A DNA stretch of 34,894 nt from Candidatus Rhodoferax odensensis. Its GTDB lineage: Bacteria; Pseudomonadota; Gammaproteobacteria; Burkholderiales; Burkholderiaceae_C. Below, piece after piece: positions 7,675-15,218 of the stretch (its first letter is position 1; the number at the start of each line of letters is the position of its first letter). Under the pieces are notes generated by a model, which made no database searches, was not told the origin of the DNA, and saw nothing but the letters and a program-made list of their open reading frames with translations. The position numbers and the translations under genes were made by a program. The stretch is taken from contig JADKDJ010000025.1 of the NCBI GenBank assembly GCA_016718405.1, positions 1 to 34,894 on the forward strand, read 5' to 3'.

Positions 7675-9555
7675 GTGGTGACGCCGACTCAATCGTTTAG
7701 GGAAGCCGTTTTCCCCTTCTTGTTGGAGGTGGATGACACCCTGACGGTAGTCCATCGCGGCCCGCTCATGCAACGGGTGTGCCCGGAGGTGGCGTGCGGC
7801 GCCAACCTGCTGCACTGCTTCGAATTCAGAGGGATCGTGGCCGATGCCACGTCGTTTTCCACCTTGGCCGCGTTGGCCCGGCGCAGCACGGTCATGACGA
7901 GCTGTGGCGCGATACCGACCGTGTTCAAGGGAGAGTGGTTTCTCGATCCGGATGACCAGCACCTGTGCTTTCTTGGCTGGCCATGGGTCATGGACGCCAG
8001 TGACTTTCCCCGGCTCGGCATTGCCCTGAGCGACATTCCCGCACACAACCCTCTGGGCGACCTGCTGCTGCTGCTGCGCTCGAGCAAGAACACGCTGGCC
8101 GACACGCGCGAGCTGGCCGAACGGTTGCATCGGCGTTCCAACGAGCTCAAGCAGGCCAACCACCAGCTCGAACACCTGGCGCACTTCGACCCCCTCACCA
8201 ACCTGCCCAACCGGGTCCTGCTGGCCGACCGGCTTCAGCAGGCCATGGGCCTGTGCCAGCGCCGTGGGCTGTCTCTGGCTGTGGTGTACCTGGACCTGGA
8301 CGGTTTCAAACCGATCAACGACCGTCATGGCCACGCCGTGGGCGACCATCTGTTAATCACGCTGGCGCAGCGCCTGAAGGACACGCTGCGCGAGGGCGAC
8401 ACCTTGTCACGCATCGGTGGGGATGAATTTGTGGCGGTGCTGGTCGACTTGGCCACCCCACTGGAGTGCCAACCCATGCTGACCCGGCTGCTCAATGCCA
8501 CGTCCGCTCCCGTGGTGGTAGGGGACTTGACTCTCAGCGTGTCGGCCAGCATCGGCGTGACCTACTACCCCCAGGACAGCGGCGGTGCCGATCTGCTGCT
8601 GCGCCACGCTGATCAGGCCATGTACTTGGCCAAGCAGGGCGGAAAGAACCGTTTTCATGTGTTTGACATCGCGCTAGACGCAGCCGTGACCACCCGCCAT
8701 GAAAGCCTGGCGCGCATCGGCCAGGCATTGGCGCGCAACGAGTTCGTACTGCACTACCAGCCCAAGGTGCACATGCGCAGCGGGGTCGTCGTCGGCGTCG
8801 AAGCCTTGATCCGGTGGCAACACCCCGAGCTGGGCTTGCTGCCACCGGCCAACTTCCTGCCGATCATCGAAGGCCACCCCATCATCGCCAGCGTAGGAGA
8901 GTGGGTGATCGACGCGGCACTGACGCAGGTGCAAGCCTGGAACGCCCAAGGGCTGAACCTGCCGGTCAGTGTGAACGTGGACGCCAGCCACCTGCAGCAA
9001 CACGATTTCGTCGACCGGCTGTCACAACAACTGGCGGTCCACCCGGATGTCAAGCCCGCGCAGCTTGAGCTTGAACTGCTGGAATCCAGTGCCCTGGACG
9101 ATGTGGAGCGCGTCATCGCCATCATTGGCGCGTGCCGGGCGCTGGGCCTGCGCTTCTCGCTGGACGACTTCGGCACCGGCTACTCATCCCTCACCTACCT
9201 CAAGCGATTGCCAGCAGATACCCTCAAGATCGATCGCAGCTTTGTCCACGACATGCTCGATGACCCCGACGATCTGGCCATCGTGCAGGGCATCATTGGC
9301 CTGGCTGCAGCATTTCGTCGAACCGTGGTTGCGGAAGGGGTGGAGACGGTGGCCCATGGTGCGCGTTTGCTCGAACTCGGCTGCGTGTTGGCGCAGGGCT
9401 TCGGCATCGCCCGTCCCATGCCGGCTGCCGCCGTTGCCGACTGGGTGGTGCACTGGCAGCCGGACCCGGCCTGGCGCGGCCAGGGCGTGACGACGCACTC
9501 CGACCCCAATCGTCGCGATCAAACAGGCACCCTCGCCGCAACGGACAGCCCATAA
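7675..9555 (+). CDS. HNOBA-GGDEF-EAL c-di-GMP enzyme partnered with H-NOX
   Basis: A 626-residue protein. Residues 10-135 resemble the H-NOX-associated domain (HNOBA): FPFLLEVDDTL, HRGP, and the end motif LSDIPAHNPLGDLLLLLR. Residues 138-168 are a signalling helix/coiled coil. The GGDEF domain (about 170-335) has an intact GGDEF at 248-252 and an I-site RxxD at 239-242. The EAL domain (about 345-595) has E376-A-L, DDFGTGYSS from 497, K518 and E554, so both synthesis and hydrolysis of c-di-GMP look possible. The start is a GTG pair with no strong ribosome site; coupling to H-NOX, 9 nt upstream, is likely. The layout copies eukaryotic soluble guanylate cyclase with the output domain swapped. 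Which activity the H-NOX state controls is not visible. Confidence 0.92.
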   Translation: MVTPTQSFREAVFPFLLEVDDTLTVVHRGPLMQRVCPEVACGANLLHCFEFRGIVADATSFSTLAALARRSTVMTSCGAIPTVFKGEWFLDPDDQHLCFLGWPWVMDASDFPRLGIALSDIPAHNPLGDLLLLLRSSKNTLADTRELAERLHRRSNELKQANHQLEHLAHFDPLTNLPNRVLLADRLQQAMGLCQRRGLSLAVVYLDLDGFKPINDRHGHAVGDHLLITLAQRLKDTLREGDTLSRIGGDEFVAVLVDLATPLECQPMLTRLLNATSAPVVVGDLTLSVSASIGVTYYPQDSGGADLLLRHADQAMYLAKQGGKNRFHVFDIALDAAVTTRHESLARIGQALARNEFVLHYQPKVHMRSGVVVGVEALIRWQHPELGLLPPANFLPIIEGHPIIASVGEWVIDAALTQVQAWNAQGLNLPVSVNVDASHLQQHDFVDRLSQQLAVHPDVKPAQLELELLESSALDDVERVIAIIGACRALGLRFSLDDFGTGYSSLTYLKRLPADTLKIDRSFVHDMLDDPDDLAIVQGIIGLAAAFRRTVVAEGVETVAHGARLLELGCVLAQGFGIARPMPAAAVADWVVHWQPDPAWRGQGVTTHSDPNRRDQTGTLAATDSP

Positions 9556-9920
9556 ACCCTCAACCTGCGCCCAGCACACTGCTTTTACTGGGGGGCTCCT
9601 GAGAACTGTCGCGCAGGGTCCTGACGGATGCCTCCTCTCCGCTGGTAGTTCACTGGCTGGGGCACGGTCCCTCGGTCTGGGCCACCTCGCGCGCCCAAAA
9701 CGAGGGCCTGCGCAGCTCACGGCGCAGAACGTGAGTTTCATCTACAGCGACACCAAGGGCCGGACACTGGACTGCGGCGGTGCCCTGGGCAGAATCGGCG
9801 TGTCCTACGCCAGCCTGAACAGCTTGTTGACGCACAAGCAGGCAATCAGTCCGGCCACGGACCCGTCACTCGCCGGTACGCCGGGGCGGCAGTAGCGTAA
9901 CAACCGAATTTGTCTTCAAT
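9556..9920. other. Gap after the c-di-GMP gene holding decayed coding sequence
   Basis: No intact gene is present here. Frame segments that read like protein occur (for example 9731-9894, VSFIYSDTKGRTLDCGG at the start), but they are short, lack ribosome sites and change frame. I see no terminator with a T-run after the gene that ends at 9555. Confidence 0.45.
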
Positions 9921-10142
9921 TTGACAGAGAATCGCTATGCCGATCTGCTAACGCCCGGTGCCGCGCCCTCATTGACCTACCCGCTCTACTACTTCCGCCA
10001 CTATCCGCCCAGCAACGGCTACCTGGCGACCTCGTCCGTCAACGACCACCTGTACTACCTTGGCAACCATTCCGGCAACCAGACCCTCGGTTTGTGGGGT
10101 CCCGCAGACCGGTTCGACACACTGTTCCGAACCTTCGATTGA
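9731..10142 (+). pseudogene. Remnant of an unrecognised gene in two frames
   Basis: Two successive protein-like segments are in different frames. The first (9731-9894) includes SFIYSDTKGRTLDCGGALG. The second (about 9903-10142) includes TTEFVFNLTENRYADLLTPG and later YYFRHYPPSNGYLATSS. Together they could be the damaged end of one aromatic-rich, possibly exported protein. Neither has a good start or ribosome site. I do not recognise a family and offer no function. Confidence 0.35.
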
Positions 10143-10185
10143 CAAAGCGAATTGAGTCGACGCACTGCACGCATCGCAAGAGCAA

Positions 10186-10191
10186 TACAAT
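10186..10191 (+). promoter_or_regulatory. Probable -10 box of the RHH/RelE toxin-antitoxin operon
   Basis: TACAAT (5 of 6 match to TATAAT) ends 6 nt before the ATG at 10198. No good -35 stands at 16-18 bp upstream; TTGACA at 10139-10144 is too far. If used, the mRNA would be leaderless, like that of the TumE operon. A GAGTC/GACTC inverted pair (10154-10158, 10192-10196) flanks the site but is weak. Confidence 0.35.
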
Positions 10192-10197
10192 GACTCC

Positions 10198-10479
10198 ATG
10201 AAGACCGCCACGCTCCCCCCCATCCGAGTTGCACCCGAGTTCCGATCCGAGCTTGAGGGCGTGTTGGAACAAGGCGAATCGCTGTCCGAATTTGTGGAGA
10301 ACGCGGTCCGCGCAACGGTCGAAAAGCGAAAGAATCAAGCAGAGTTTGTGCGGCGTGGCATTGCCGCCATCGAGACCACCAAGCAAGCAGGTGCCGGCAT
10401 CCCCGCCAATGTCGTCATTGCCCGGCTGGTAGCGAAACTCTCAGCCGCCAGGAAAACCGAGAAGCCGCGCGGCCGATGA
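10198..10479 (+). CDS. Ribbon-helix-helix antitoxin (YlcI/YnfO or ParD-like)
   Basis: A 93-residue basic protein. Residues 5-45 have the pattern of a ribbon-helix-helix DNA-binding domain: a short strand (TLPPIRVAP), then helices FRSELEGVLEQ and SLSEFVENAVRATVEKRK. The C-terminal half (FVRRGIAAIETTKQAG and onward) is the likely toxin-binding tail. Its stop overlaps the toxin start by 4 nt, so the two are translated together. By family logic it neutralises the downstream RelE/ParE-like toxin and represses the shared promoter. Confidence 0.8.
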   Translation: MKTATLPPIRVAPEFRSELEGVLEQGESLSEFVENAVRATVEKRKNQAEFVRRGIAAIETTKQAGAGIPANVVIARLVAKLSAARKTEKPRGR

Positions 10480-10793
10480 CCTACGCGGTCGAGTTCAGCA
10501 TCGCCGCTGTCGAAGACTTGGAACGGCTGTTTGATTTCGCACTGCAGCGCGAACTCGACAGCGAGACTGGCGACCTGGACATCCCCGAGCGAGCCATTCA
10601 GGCCGTCAAGGATGGCATGAGCTTGCTGCGCTCCTCGCCGTTTGCGTGCCGCAAGGTCGGCACCAACCCCTTCATTCGCGAGTTGGTCATCCCGTTCGGC
10701 AACACCGGCTACGTTGCCCTGTTCGAGATCGTTGATGGCCGCACGGTCATCATCGGCGCCGTGCGACATCAACGTGAAGACGACTACCACTGA
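10476..10793 (+). CDS. RelE/ParE-family toxin
   Basis: A 105-residue protein starting at the ATG that overlaps the antitoxin stop (ATGA). It shows the RelE/ParE fold pattern: N-terminal strand and helix (VEFSIAAVEDLERLFDFAL), a middle helix (ERAIQAVKDGMSLLRSSPFACRKVG in pieces), then the C-terminal strands with RELVIPFGNTGYVALFEI and VIIGAVRHQREDDY. The final RHQREDD is typical of ParE/RelE-like toxins. Target (ribosome-bound mRNA or gyrase) is not predictable from what is seen. Confidence 0.85.
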   Translation: MTYAVEFSIAAVEDLERLFDFALQRELDSETGDLDIPERAIQAVKDGMSLLRSSPFACRKVGTNPFIRELVIPFGNTGYVALFEIVDGRTVIIGAVRHQREDDYH

Positions 10794-10838
10794 GGCGCTG
10801 TTGCCGATACCCGCACGCCACGACAAGCCCGCCGCGAA

Positions 10839-10875
10839 GAGTCCTCCCCCAACAACACAAGGGTCACGATCAATT
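10839..10875 (+). repeat. Right copy of the 37-bp direct repeat
   Basis: Same orientation as 6829-6865, with two mismatches. It begins 45 bp after the toxin stop. Sequence to the right of the two copies is unrelated, so the end near CAATT is a sharp boundary. Confidence 0.8.
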
Positions 10876-10933
10876 TGAACCGATGGGCGGGGGCGACTCG
10901 ACGTGTTGACGGTTCACCCGCAAGCACCAGCCC

Positions 10934-12058
10934 CTACCCAATCAACCACCGGACTACAAAGTAGAGCGTCACCAACAAGAACGCGCCACCGAATACCCAG
11001 TTGATCAATTTCATGTCACGGTCAACCTCCTTCCAAAACCGCTTGCGGCCTTGAGCCATGACCTTGTTTTGAAGTTGAGAATACTCCTTGAAAGCGTCAC
11101 CTTGAGCAGTCAAGTCACGATCAACTTTGGCCAAGGCGGCGTCGAGATCAACCGAGTTCACGACTCCCCCAGGCTTTGAAAAAGCCGCAGCGGCTCTCGC
11201 AAAGGCATTTTCCAACTCTGAGTGATCTCTGGGCTGCGTCGCCTGGGACCACAAGACGGCCAATCGCCGGGCGTCCTCCAGGGACTCGCGGGGGTTCAAT
11301 TGCACCACGGGATGCGGCGCATAGCGGCTCCCAATTTGACAAATGGCAGTCACGATCGTCGGTACCGGCAAGGACAAGAATGTGCCCCGCAATCGAAACC
11401 TGCCACTGTGCCGCAGGATCGAGAATCCGACCACCAAAGGGCCGATCAGGAACGGACGCAGCTTGCTGGACCAGTGGCGTTGAAGTTGATCCGCACTGAA
11501 TTCGAGATCGAGGAAGTGATGAACAGTTCCCTTGTTGTCGAAGGCAACATGTCCCGCGCGATAAACGCCGCGCCAGGGGATGGTGGGATGGCCGGCCAGA
11601 GCGAATCCTTCGGCATCCAGCTTCAGGCAGTACCCAGCCGACAGTTCACGAACAAGCCCAGCCACGGTCATCCATACCGAGTACCCGAACACCAGCGCGG
11701 CCACAACCAGCGCCGCATATAGAAGGGGCTTCTCCCCGGCGACGAACCGAAAAGTGACAACACCGTTGAGACAGGCCAAGAACAGGCTCATCCAAAGCGC
11801 CGCGAAGCACAGTCGCTTGAACCACCGCGGCCGCAATATCAATTCTGTGCCCGACCATTGCGCCTGTTCCGAGTACTGCTTGACTTGACTCGTCAGTTTG
11901 TCTGTAACGCTCTTGGCTTCCAACCGCGAACCAAAGACCATGAACGCGATCAGCGCCGCAGCGCTCAAACCGCCGAACAAGAGCTGGCCCTTGACAACCA
12001 GAACGACGCTCCCGTAAAACAAAAGGGCCGCAAACAGAGCAAAAGCAAGACGTTTCAA
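10934..12058 (-). CDS. Membrane protein of unknown function
   Basis: A 374-residue protein. I choose a TTG start at 12058 because TAGGAGACC lies just upstream; the frame is open further but that part reads as noncoding. Four hydrophobic segments lie in the first half (beginning LAFALFAALLFYGSV, LLFGGLSAAALIAF, LCFAALWMSLFLACL and LLYAALVVAALVFGY), then a soluble middle of about 200 residues, then a C-terminal membrane segment (VFGGAFLLVTLYFVV). The soluble part includes a charged helical stretch near residue 330. I do not recognise a family. It is transcribed in the same direction as the E3 fragment upstream, with about 340 bp between them. Confidence 0.7.
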   Translation of the reverse strand: MKRLAFALFAALLFYGSVVLVVKGQLLFGGLSAAALIAFMVFGSRLEAKSVTDKLTSQVKQYSEQAQWSGTELILRPRWFKRLCFAALWMSLFLACLNGVVTFRFVAGEKPLLYAALVVAALVFGYSVWMTVAGLVRELSAGYCLKLDAEGFALAGHPTIPWRGVYRAGHVAFDNKGTVHHFLDLEFSADQLQRHWSSKLRPFLIGPLVVGFSILRHSGRFRLRGTFLSLPVPTIVTAICQIGSRYAPHPVVQLNPRESLEDARRLAVLWSQATQPRDHSELENAFARAAAAFSKPGGVVNSVDLDAALAKVDRDLTAQGDAFKEYSQLQNKVMAQGRKRFWKEVDRDMKLINWVFGGAFLLVTLYFVVRWLIG

Positions 12059-12340
12059 TCTAAGGTCTCCTAAGAACTGACAGGAAACACCCAGTTCATC
12101 CGCGCATACATTTCGCGCGGTCGAGTCACTGGGTGACCCGCGAATGAGTTGCTCACGTTGGTGCTTCACGTCGGGTCGGCACAACGCTGATTTCGCAAGT
12201 CAGTGCTAGCCGAAGGGCAGCTCCCATGGCGCGCGGCTCGGATTATGGTCGAAATCACTGAATGAACCGAACAAGGAAATGCTCCAGGGGCGTTCATTTT
12301 TACCAGGACTCCGACCACTGCCGGTGAGCGAACCTGGACG

Positions 12341-12370
12341 GCCGCGTCGCTTTGCTTCTCGCAATGACGA
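12341..12370. repeat. REP-like extragenic element (GTCATTGCGAG type)
   Basis: On the minus strand this reads TCGTCATTGCGAGAAGCAAA followed by GCGACGCGGC. It resembles the dispersed GTCATTGCGAG...GAAGC elements common between genes in many proteobacteria. It sits between the E3 fragment and the membrane-protein gene. There is only one copy in the window, so the assignment is from memory of the motif. Confidence 0.5.
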
Positions 12371-12395
12371 AGTGCCGCGTGACACGGCTCTTCAC

Positions 12396-13118
12396 TCAAA
12401 CATGCAAGGCATGCCCCAGCGCCCGCAGTGCCGCCTCCTGCACCGCCTCACCCAGCGTCGGGTGCGCATGAATGGTGCCGCCCACGTCCTCCAGCGTCGC
12501 CCCCATCTCCAGCGAGTGCGAAAACGCCGTGCTCAGCTCTGACACACCAGCGCCCACCGCCTGCCAGCCCACAATCAAGTAGTTGTCCCGCCGGGCCACC
12601 ACGCGTACGAAACCATCAGTGGACTCGAGCGTCATGGCACGGCCATTGGCGGCAAAGGGGAAGTGGGCCTGGATGCAGTCCAGGCCGGCCTTCTCGGCAT
12701 CCTTGGGTGACAAACCAGCGGTGACGACTTCGGGATCGGTGAAACACACCGCTGCGATTGCGTTGGGCGCGAAGTGGCGGCGCTTGCCGGCAATGATCTC
12801 GGCCACCATTTCACCCTGGGCCATGGCGCGGTGCGCCAGCATCGGCTCACCGGTGAGGTCGCCAATGGCCCACACGTTGCGCATAGAGGTGCGGCATTGG
12901 TCGTCCACCTTTAGCGCACGGCCCTGCATGGCCAACATCAGTTGCTCCAGGCCCCAGCCGTGGGTGCGCGGCACTCGGCCGATGGCGACCAGCACCTGAT
13001 CAGCGGGCAACTCGCTCTCACGCCCCGCGTTGTCCTGTACGCGCACCGCGTCACCGGCAGCATTCAACCCCTGGACCTTGTAGCCCAGGTGCACCTGCAC
13101 ACCCAGGCGGCGCAGCGA
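12396..13118 (-). pseudogene. lpdA: Detached, frame-intact 3' half of the E3 (lpdA) gene
   Basis: This encodes the last 240 residues of dihydrolipoamide dehydrogenase, from RRLGVQVHLGYK to the stop. It keeps the NAD/FAD-domain end (AIGRVPRTHGWG, VWAIGDLTGEPMLAHRA) and a clean dimerisation domain ending in the catalytic HAHPTLGE motif. The N-terminal FAD domain and redox cysteines are absent; homology to the full gene stops sharply at 13118. It could be read as a 251-residue frame using an ATG in the insert (13151), but no ribosome site supports this. It is the better preserved of the two copies of this segment. Confidence 0.85.
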
Positions 13119-13243
13119 GTTGGTACTGGCTTGAACAACACCACAAAACACTTGCGGTGACTACAATCTGACTCAATCTCATCAGATTTCAATATTTGGT
13201 GTCACAATGCGTCAAAAATCGACATAAATTCGATCGAAACAAA

Positions 13244-14518
13244 ATGCTTATCCAGTTTACTGTTTCCAACTATCGATCGTTTCGAGAGCCTCAAACGCTT
13301 TCAATGGTCGCCTCGAAGGCCCTACGGAGCAAACGCAAAGAGAACACTATCTCGCCCGGCACTTCGGAAAAGGGCCTACCAAGTCTCCTGCGCTGCGCGG
13401 CAGTATTCGGACCAAACGCGTCTGGCAAGAGCAACCTAGTTAAAGCCCTCCAATTTACGGAACGAATGGTCATGCATTCTGCTGGCGCTGATGATGAGGA
13501 AGCCATCGACGTTCAGCCCTTCCGCCTGAACAGAGAGACCTCACAGGAGGACTCTTCTTTCGAAATTGAATTCATTGAGGAAGACGTTAGATACCAGTTC
13601 GGCTTCACGGCCAATGAAGATCGAATCACCAGCGAGTGGTTGATCTGCTACCCGCGGGCGCGACCTCAGCAGCTATATCGGCGACGCTTTGACGAAGAGG
13701 CGAAGCGAGATGAATATGACTTCGGTGCTCAACTGGAGGGTGGCCGTCTGCGGAAGGACTGGGCCTCCCAGACCGGGCCAAAGACGCTCTACATATCGCG
13801 GGTAGTACAAGCAAGCAGTCAGGAATTTCAGCAACTTCGCATACCCGCGAAGTGGTTCACGCGAAGACTTCGCGTCTCGCCTCTTGGGTCCACGGTTTTC
13901 AATGGCTCCCCCACCTCAAAACTCTGCGAGACACCCGAAGGATTGGCAAAGGTAATTGAGTTCCTGAACAGCTTCGACCTCCCAATCGTTGGCATCGAGA
14001 TTGCGAAAAAACCTTTCGACGTGGAGGGCATCTCGAAGTTGTTCTCAAAAGATGGAATGGAACAAGTCTTTAGGGGCAGACTGCCTGACGAGATCAGGGA
14101 GCTTTCTTTTACCATCGATCAGACGACGGTTCCGGAGGTGAAATTTAAGGCTTCTGAAGAATCGAGTGGAACACTGAATCTAGTCGGATTTGCTGCGAAG
14201 TGGATCGACGTAGTAGAAAAGGACTGGATACTCGTCGTGGATGAGTTGGATTCGAGCCTCCATCCACTTGTAGTCTGGGAACTTATTCGAAAGCTCACTG
14301 AAACCGAGTCAAAAGCCCAGTTGATCTTCACCACTCACGACGCGACAGTTCTTCGTTCCAAGCTACTTCGAAGGGACCAAGTATTCTTCGTCGCCCCAGA
14401 CAAGAAACGCGCTAGCCACCTCTATTCCTTGTTCGACTTCAAAGGACGCGAAGATGACGCGTTCGAAGATCGGTATCTCCAAGGCCGATACGGTGCCACG
14501 CCAAAATTAGTGCGGTAG
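13244..14518 (+). CDS. AAA15-family ABC-type ATPase (RloA-like)
   Basis: A 424-residue protein from ATG 13244 (MLIQFTVSNYRSF); an upstream in-frame GTG at 13196 would add 16 non-family-like residues. The start IQFTVSNYRSF is typical of SMC/RecF-like AAA15 ATPases. Walker A is GPNASGKS at 56-63, the signature region ESSGT at 306-310, Walker B WILVVDELD with D333-E334, and the switch histidine is in FTTHD (H365). Such ATPases pair with a nuclease or effector in OLD/Gabija-like, PARIS and RloA/RloB loci, where the ATPase is thought to sense phage proteins and hold the effector. The partner gene begins 13 nt after the stop. No strong ribosome site or promoter is seen. Confidence 0.85.
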   Translation: MLIQFTVSNYRSFREPQTLSMVASKALRSKRKENTISPGTSEKGLPSLLRCAAVFGPNASGKSNLVKALQFTERMVMHSAGADDEEAIDVQPFRLNRETSQEDSSFEIEFIEEDVRYQFGFTANEDRITSEWLICYPRARPQQLYRRRFDEEAKRDEYDFGAQLEGGRLRKDWASQTGPKTLYISRVVQASSQEFQQLRIPAKWFTRRLRVSPLGSTVFNGSPTSKLCETPEGLAKVIEFLNSFDLPIVGIEIAKKPFDVEGISKLFSKDGMEQVFRGRLPDEIRELSFTIDQTTVPEVKFKASEESSGTLNLVGFAAKWIDVVEKDWILVVDELDSSLHPLVVWELIRKLTETESKAQLIFTTHDATVLRSKLLRRDQVFFVAPDKKRASHLYSLFDFKGREDDAFEDRYLQGRYGATPKLVR

Positions 14519-14531
14519 GGAACAATCCGAA

Positions 14532-15200
14532 ATGAGCACTATTTTTGGGCAAGCCAAAAGACCCAGTCGGCTGCATCGGCGCTCACGCAATATTGCCGAG
14601 TTCACCCGGGTGCTCATCGTGTGCGAGGGCGCCAGCACCGAACCGAACTACTTTCGGGAGTTATGCAGAGAGATTGGTCTCGCAGCATCCGTAGTTGAAG
14701 TGGTGGGTGAGGAATGCGATTCAGCACCAATTTCCGTCTATAACTATGCTACGAATCAATTGAAGGAAGATGGCTCCTTCGACGAGATATATTGCGTTTT
14801 TGATCGGGATACGCATGAGACTTTTGACACGGCGCTTCACTCAATCCGATCCCACCCATCCAAAAAATTGCGCAGCATAGTGTCCTATCCATGTTTCGAG
14901 TATTGGGTACTTCTGCACTTCAACTACACAAGAGCATCGTTGCCTTCTGTGGGGAAGAGATCTTGCGGTAAACGCATGCTTGACTTGCTTTTGACAGAAT
15001 GGCCGGGATATAAGAAGGGCGCGAAGAACGTCTATTTGGAATTGGCGAGACAAGACTTGACGGACATCGCGATCGACCGAGCCGCCCGCGCGAGGGCTGA
15101 TGCGGACGCAACCGGTGACCCCGATCCATCAACAGAGATTGACAGGCTCGTTTTGAGGCTGCGCCAACTCAGCACTGAATTCCTGGCAATCTCGCGCTGA
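14532..15200 (+). CDS. RloB-family protein, likely TOPRIM-like effector nuclease
   Basis: A 222-residue protein with the RloB pattern: VCEGASTEPNYF (E32), an acidic pair VFDRDTHE (D91, D93), and YPCFEYWVLLHF (E123). A glutamate followed by a DxD motif resembles the metal site of TOPRIM nucleases, so cleavage of nucleic acid, perhaps tRNA as for the TOPRIM effector of PARIS, is possible. Activity on any substrate is inference. The N-terminus is basic (RLHRRSRN). It is encoded directly after the RloA-like ATPase and its stop lies 18 bp before the E3 repeat, so it is the last gene of the insert. Confidence 0.85.
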   Translation: MSTIFGQAKRPSRLHRRSRNIAEFTRVLIVCEGASTEPNYFRELCREIGLAASVVEVVGEECDSAPISVYNYATNQLKEDGSFDEIYCVFDRDTHETFDTALHSIRSHPSKKLRSIVSYPCFEYWVLLHFNYTRASLPSVGKRSCGKRMLDLLLTEWPGYKKGAKNVYLELARQDLTDIAIDRAARARADADATGDPDPSTEIDRLVLRLRQLSTEFLAISR

Positions 15201-15218
15201 TTGTTCAGAAAACCCCTG

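Larger units (their letters stand above)
13119..15218 (+). mobile_element. 2.1-kb insert carrying a two-gene ATPase/RloB defence-like module
   Basis: This block between the two E3 copies is visibly AT-richer than its surroundings and uses more A/T-ending codons. It contains only the two co-oriented plus-strand genes. There is no transposase, integrase or inverted-repeat end inside it, and no short target duplication other than the 723-bp E3 segment. The structure is what single-crossover integration of a circle carrying the E3 3' end would leave (inference). Confidence 0.6.

Noticed and set aside
10139..10144. TTGACA as -35 of the RHH/RelE operon
   Set aside because: It is about 41 bp from the only good -10-like box, and no -10 lies at normal spacing.
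12396..13151. E3 fragment as an independent 251-residue gene
   Set aside because: The first 11 codons come from the insert, there is no ribosome site, and the FAD domain and redox cysteines are absent. It is kept as a pseudogene.
13119..15218. The insert as an insertion sequence or transposon
   Set aside because: It has no transposase, no terminal inverted repeats and no short target-site duplication.
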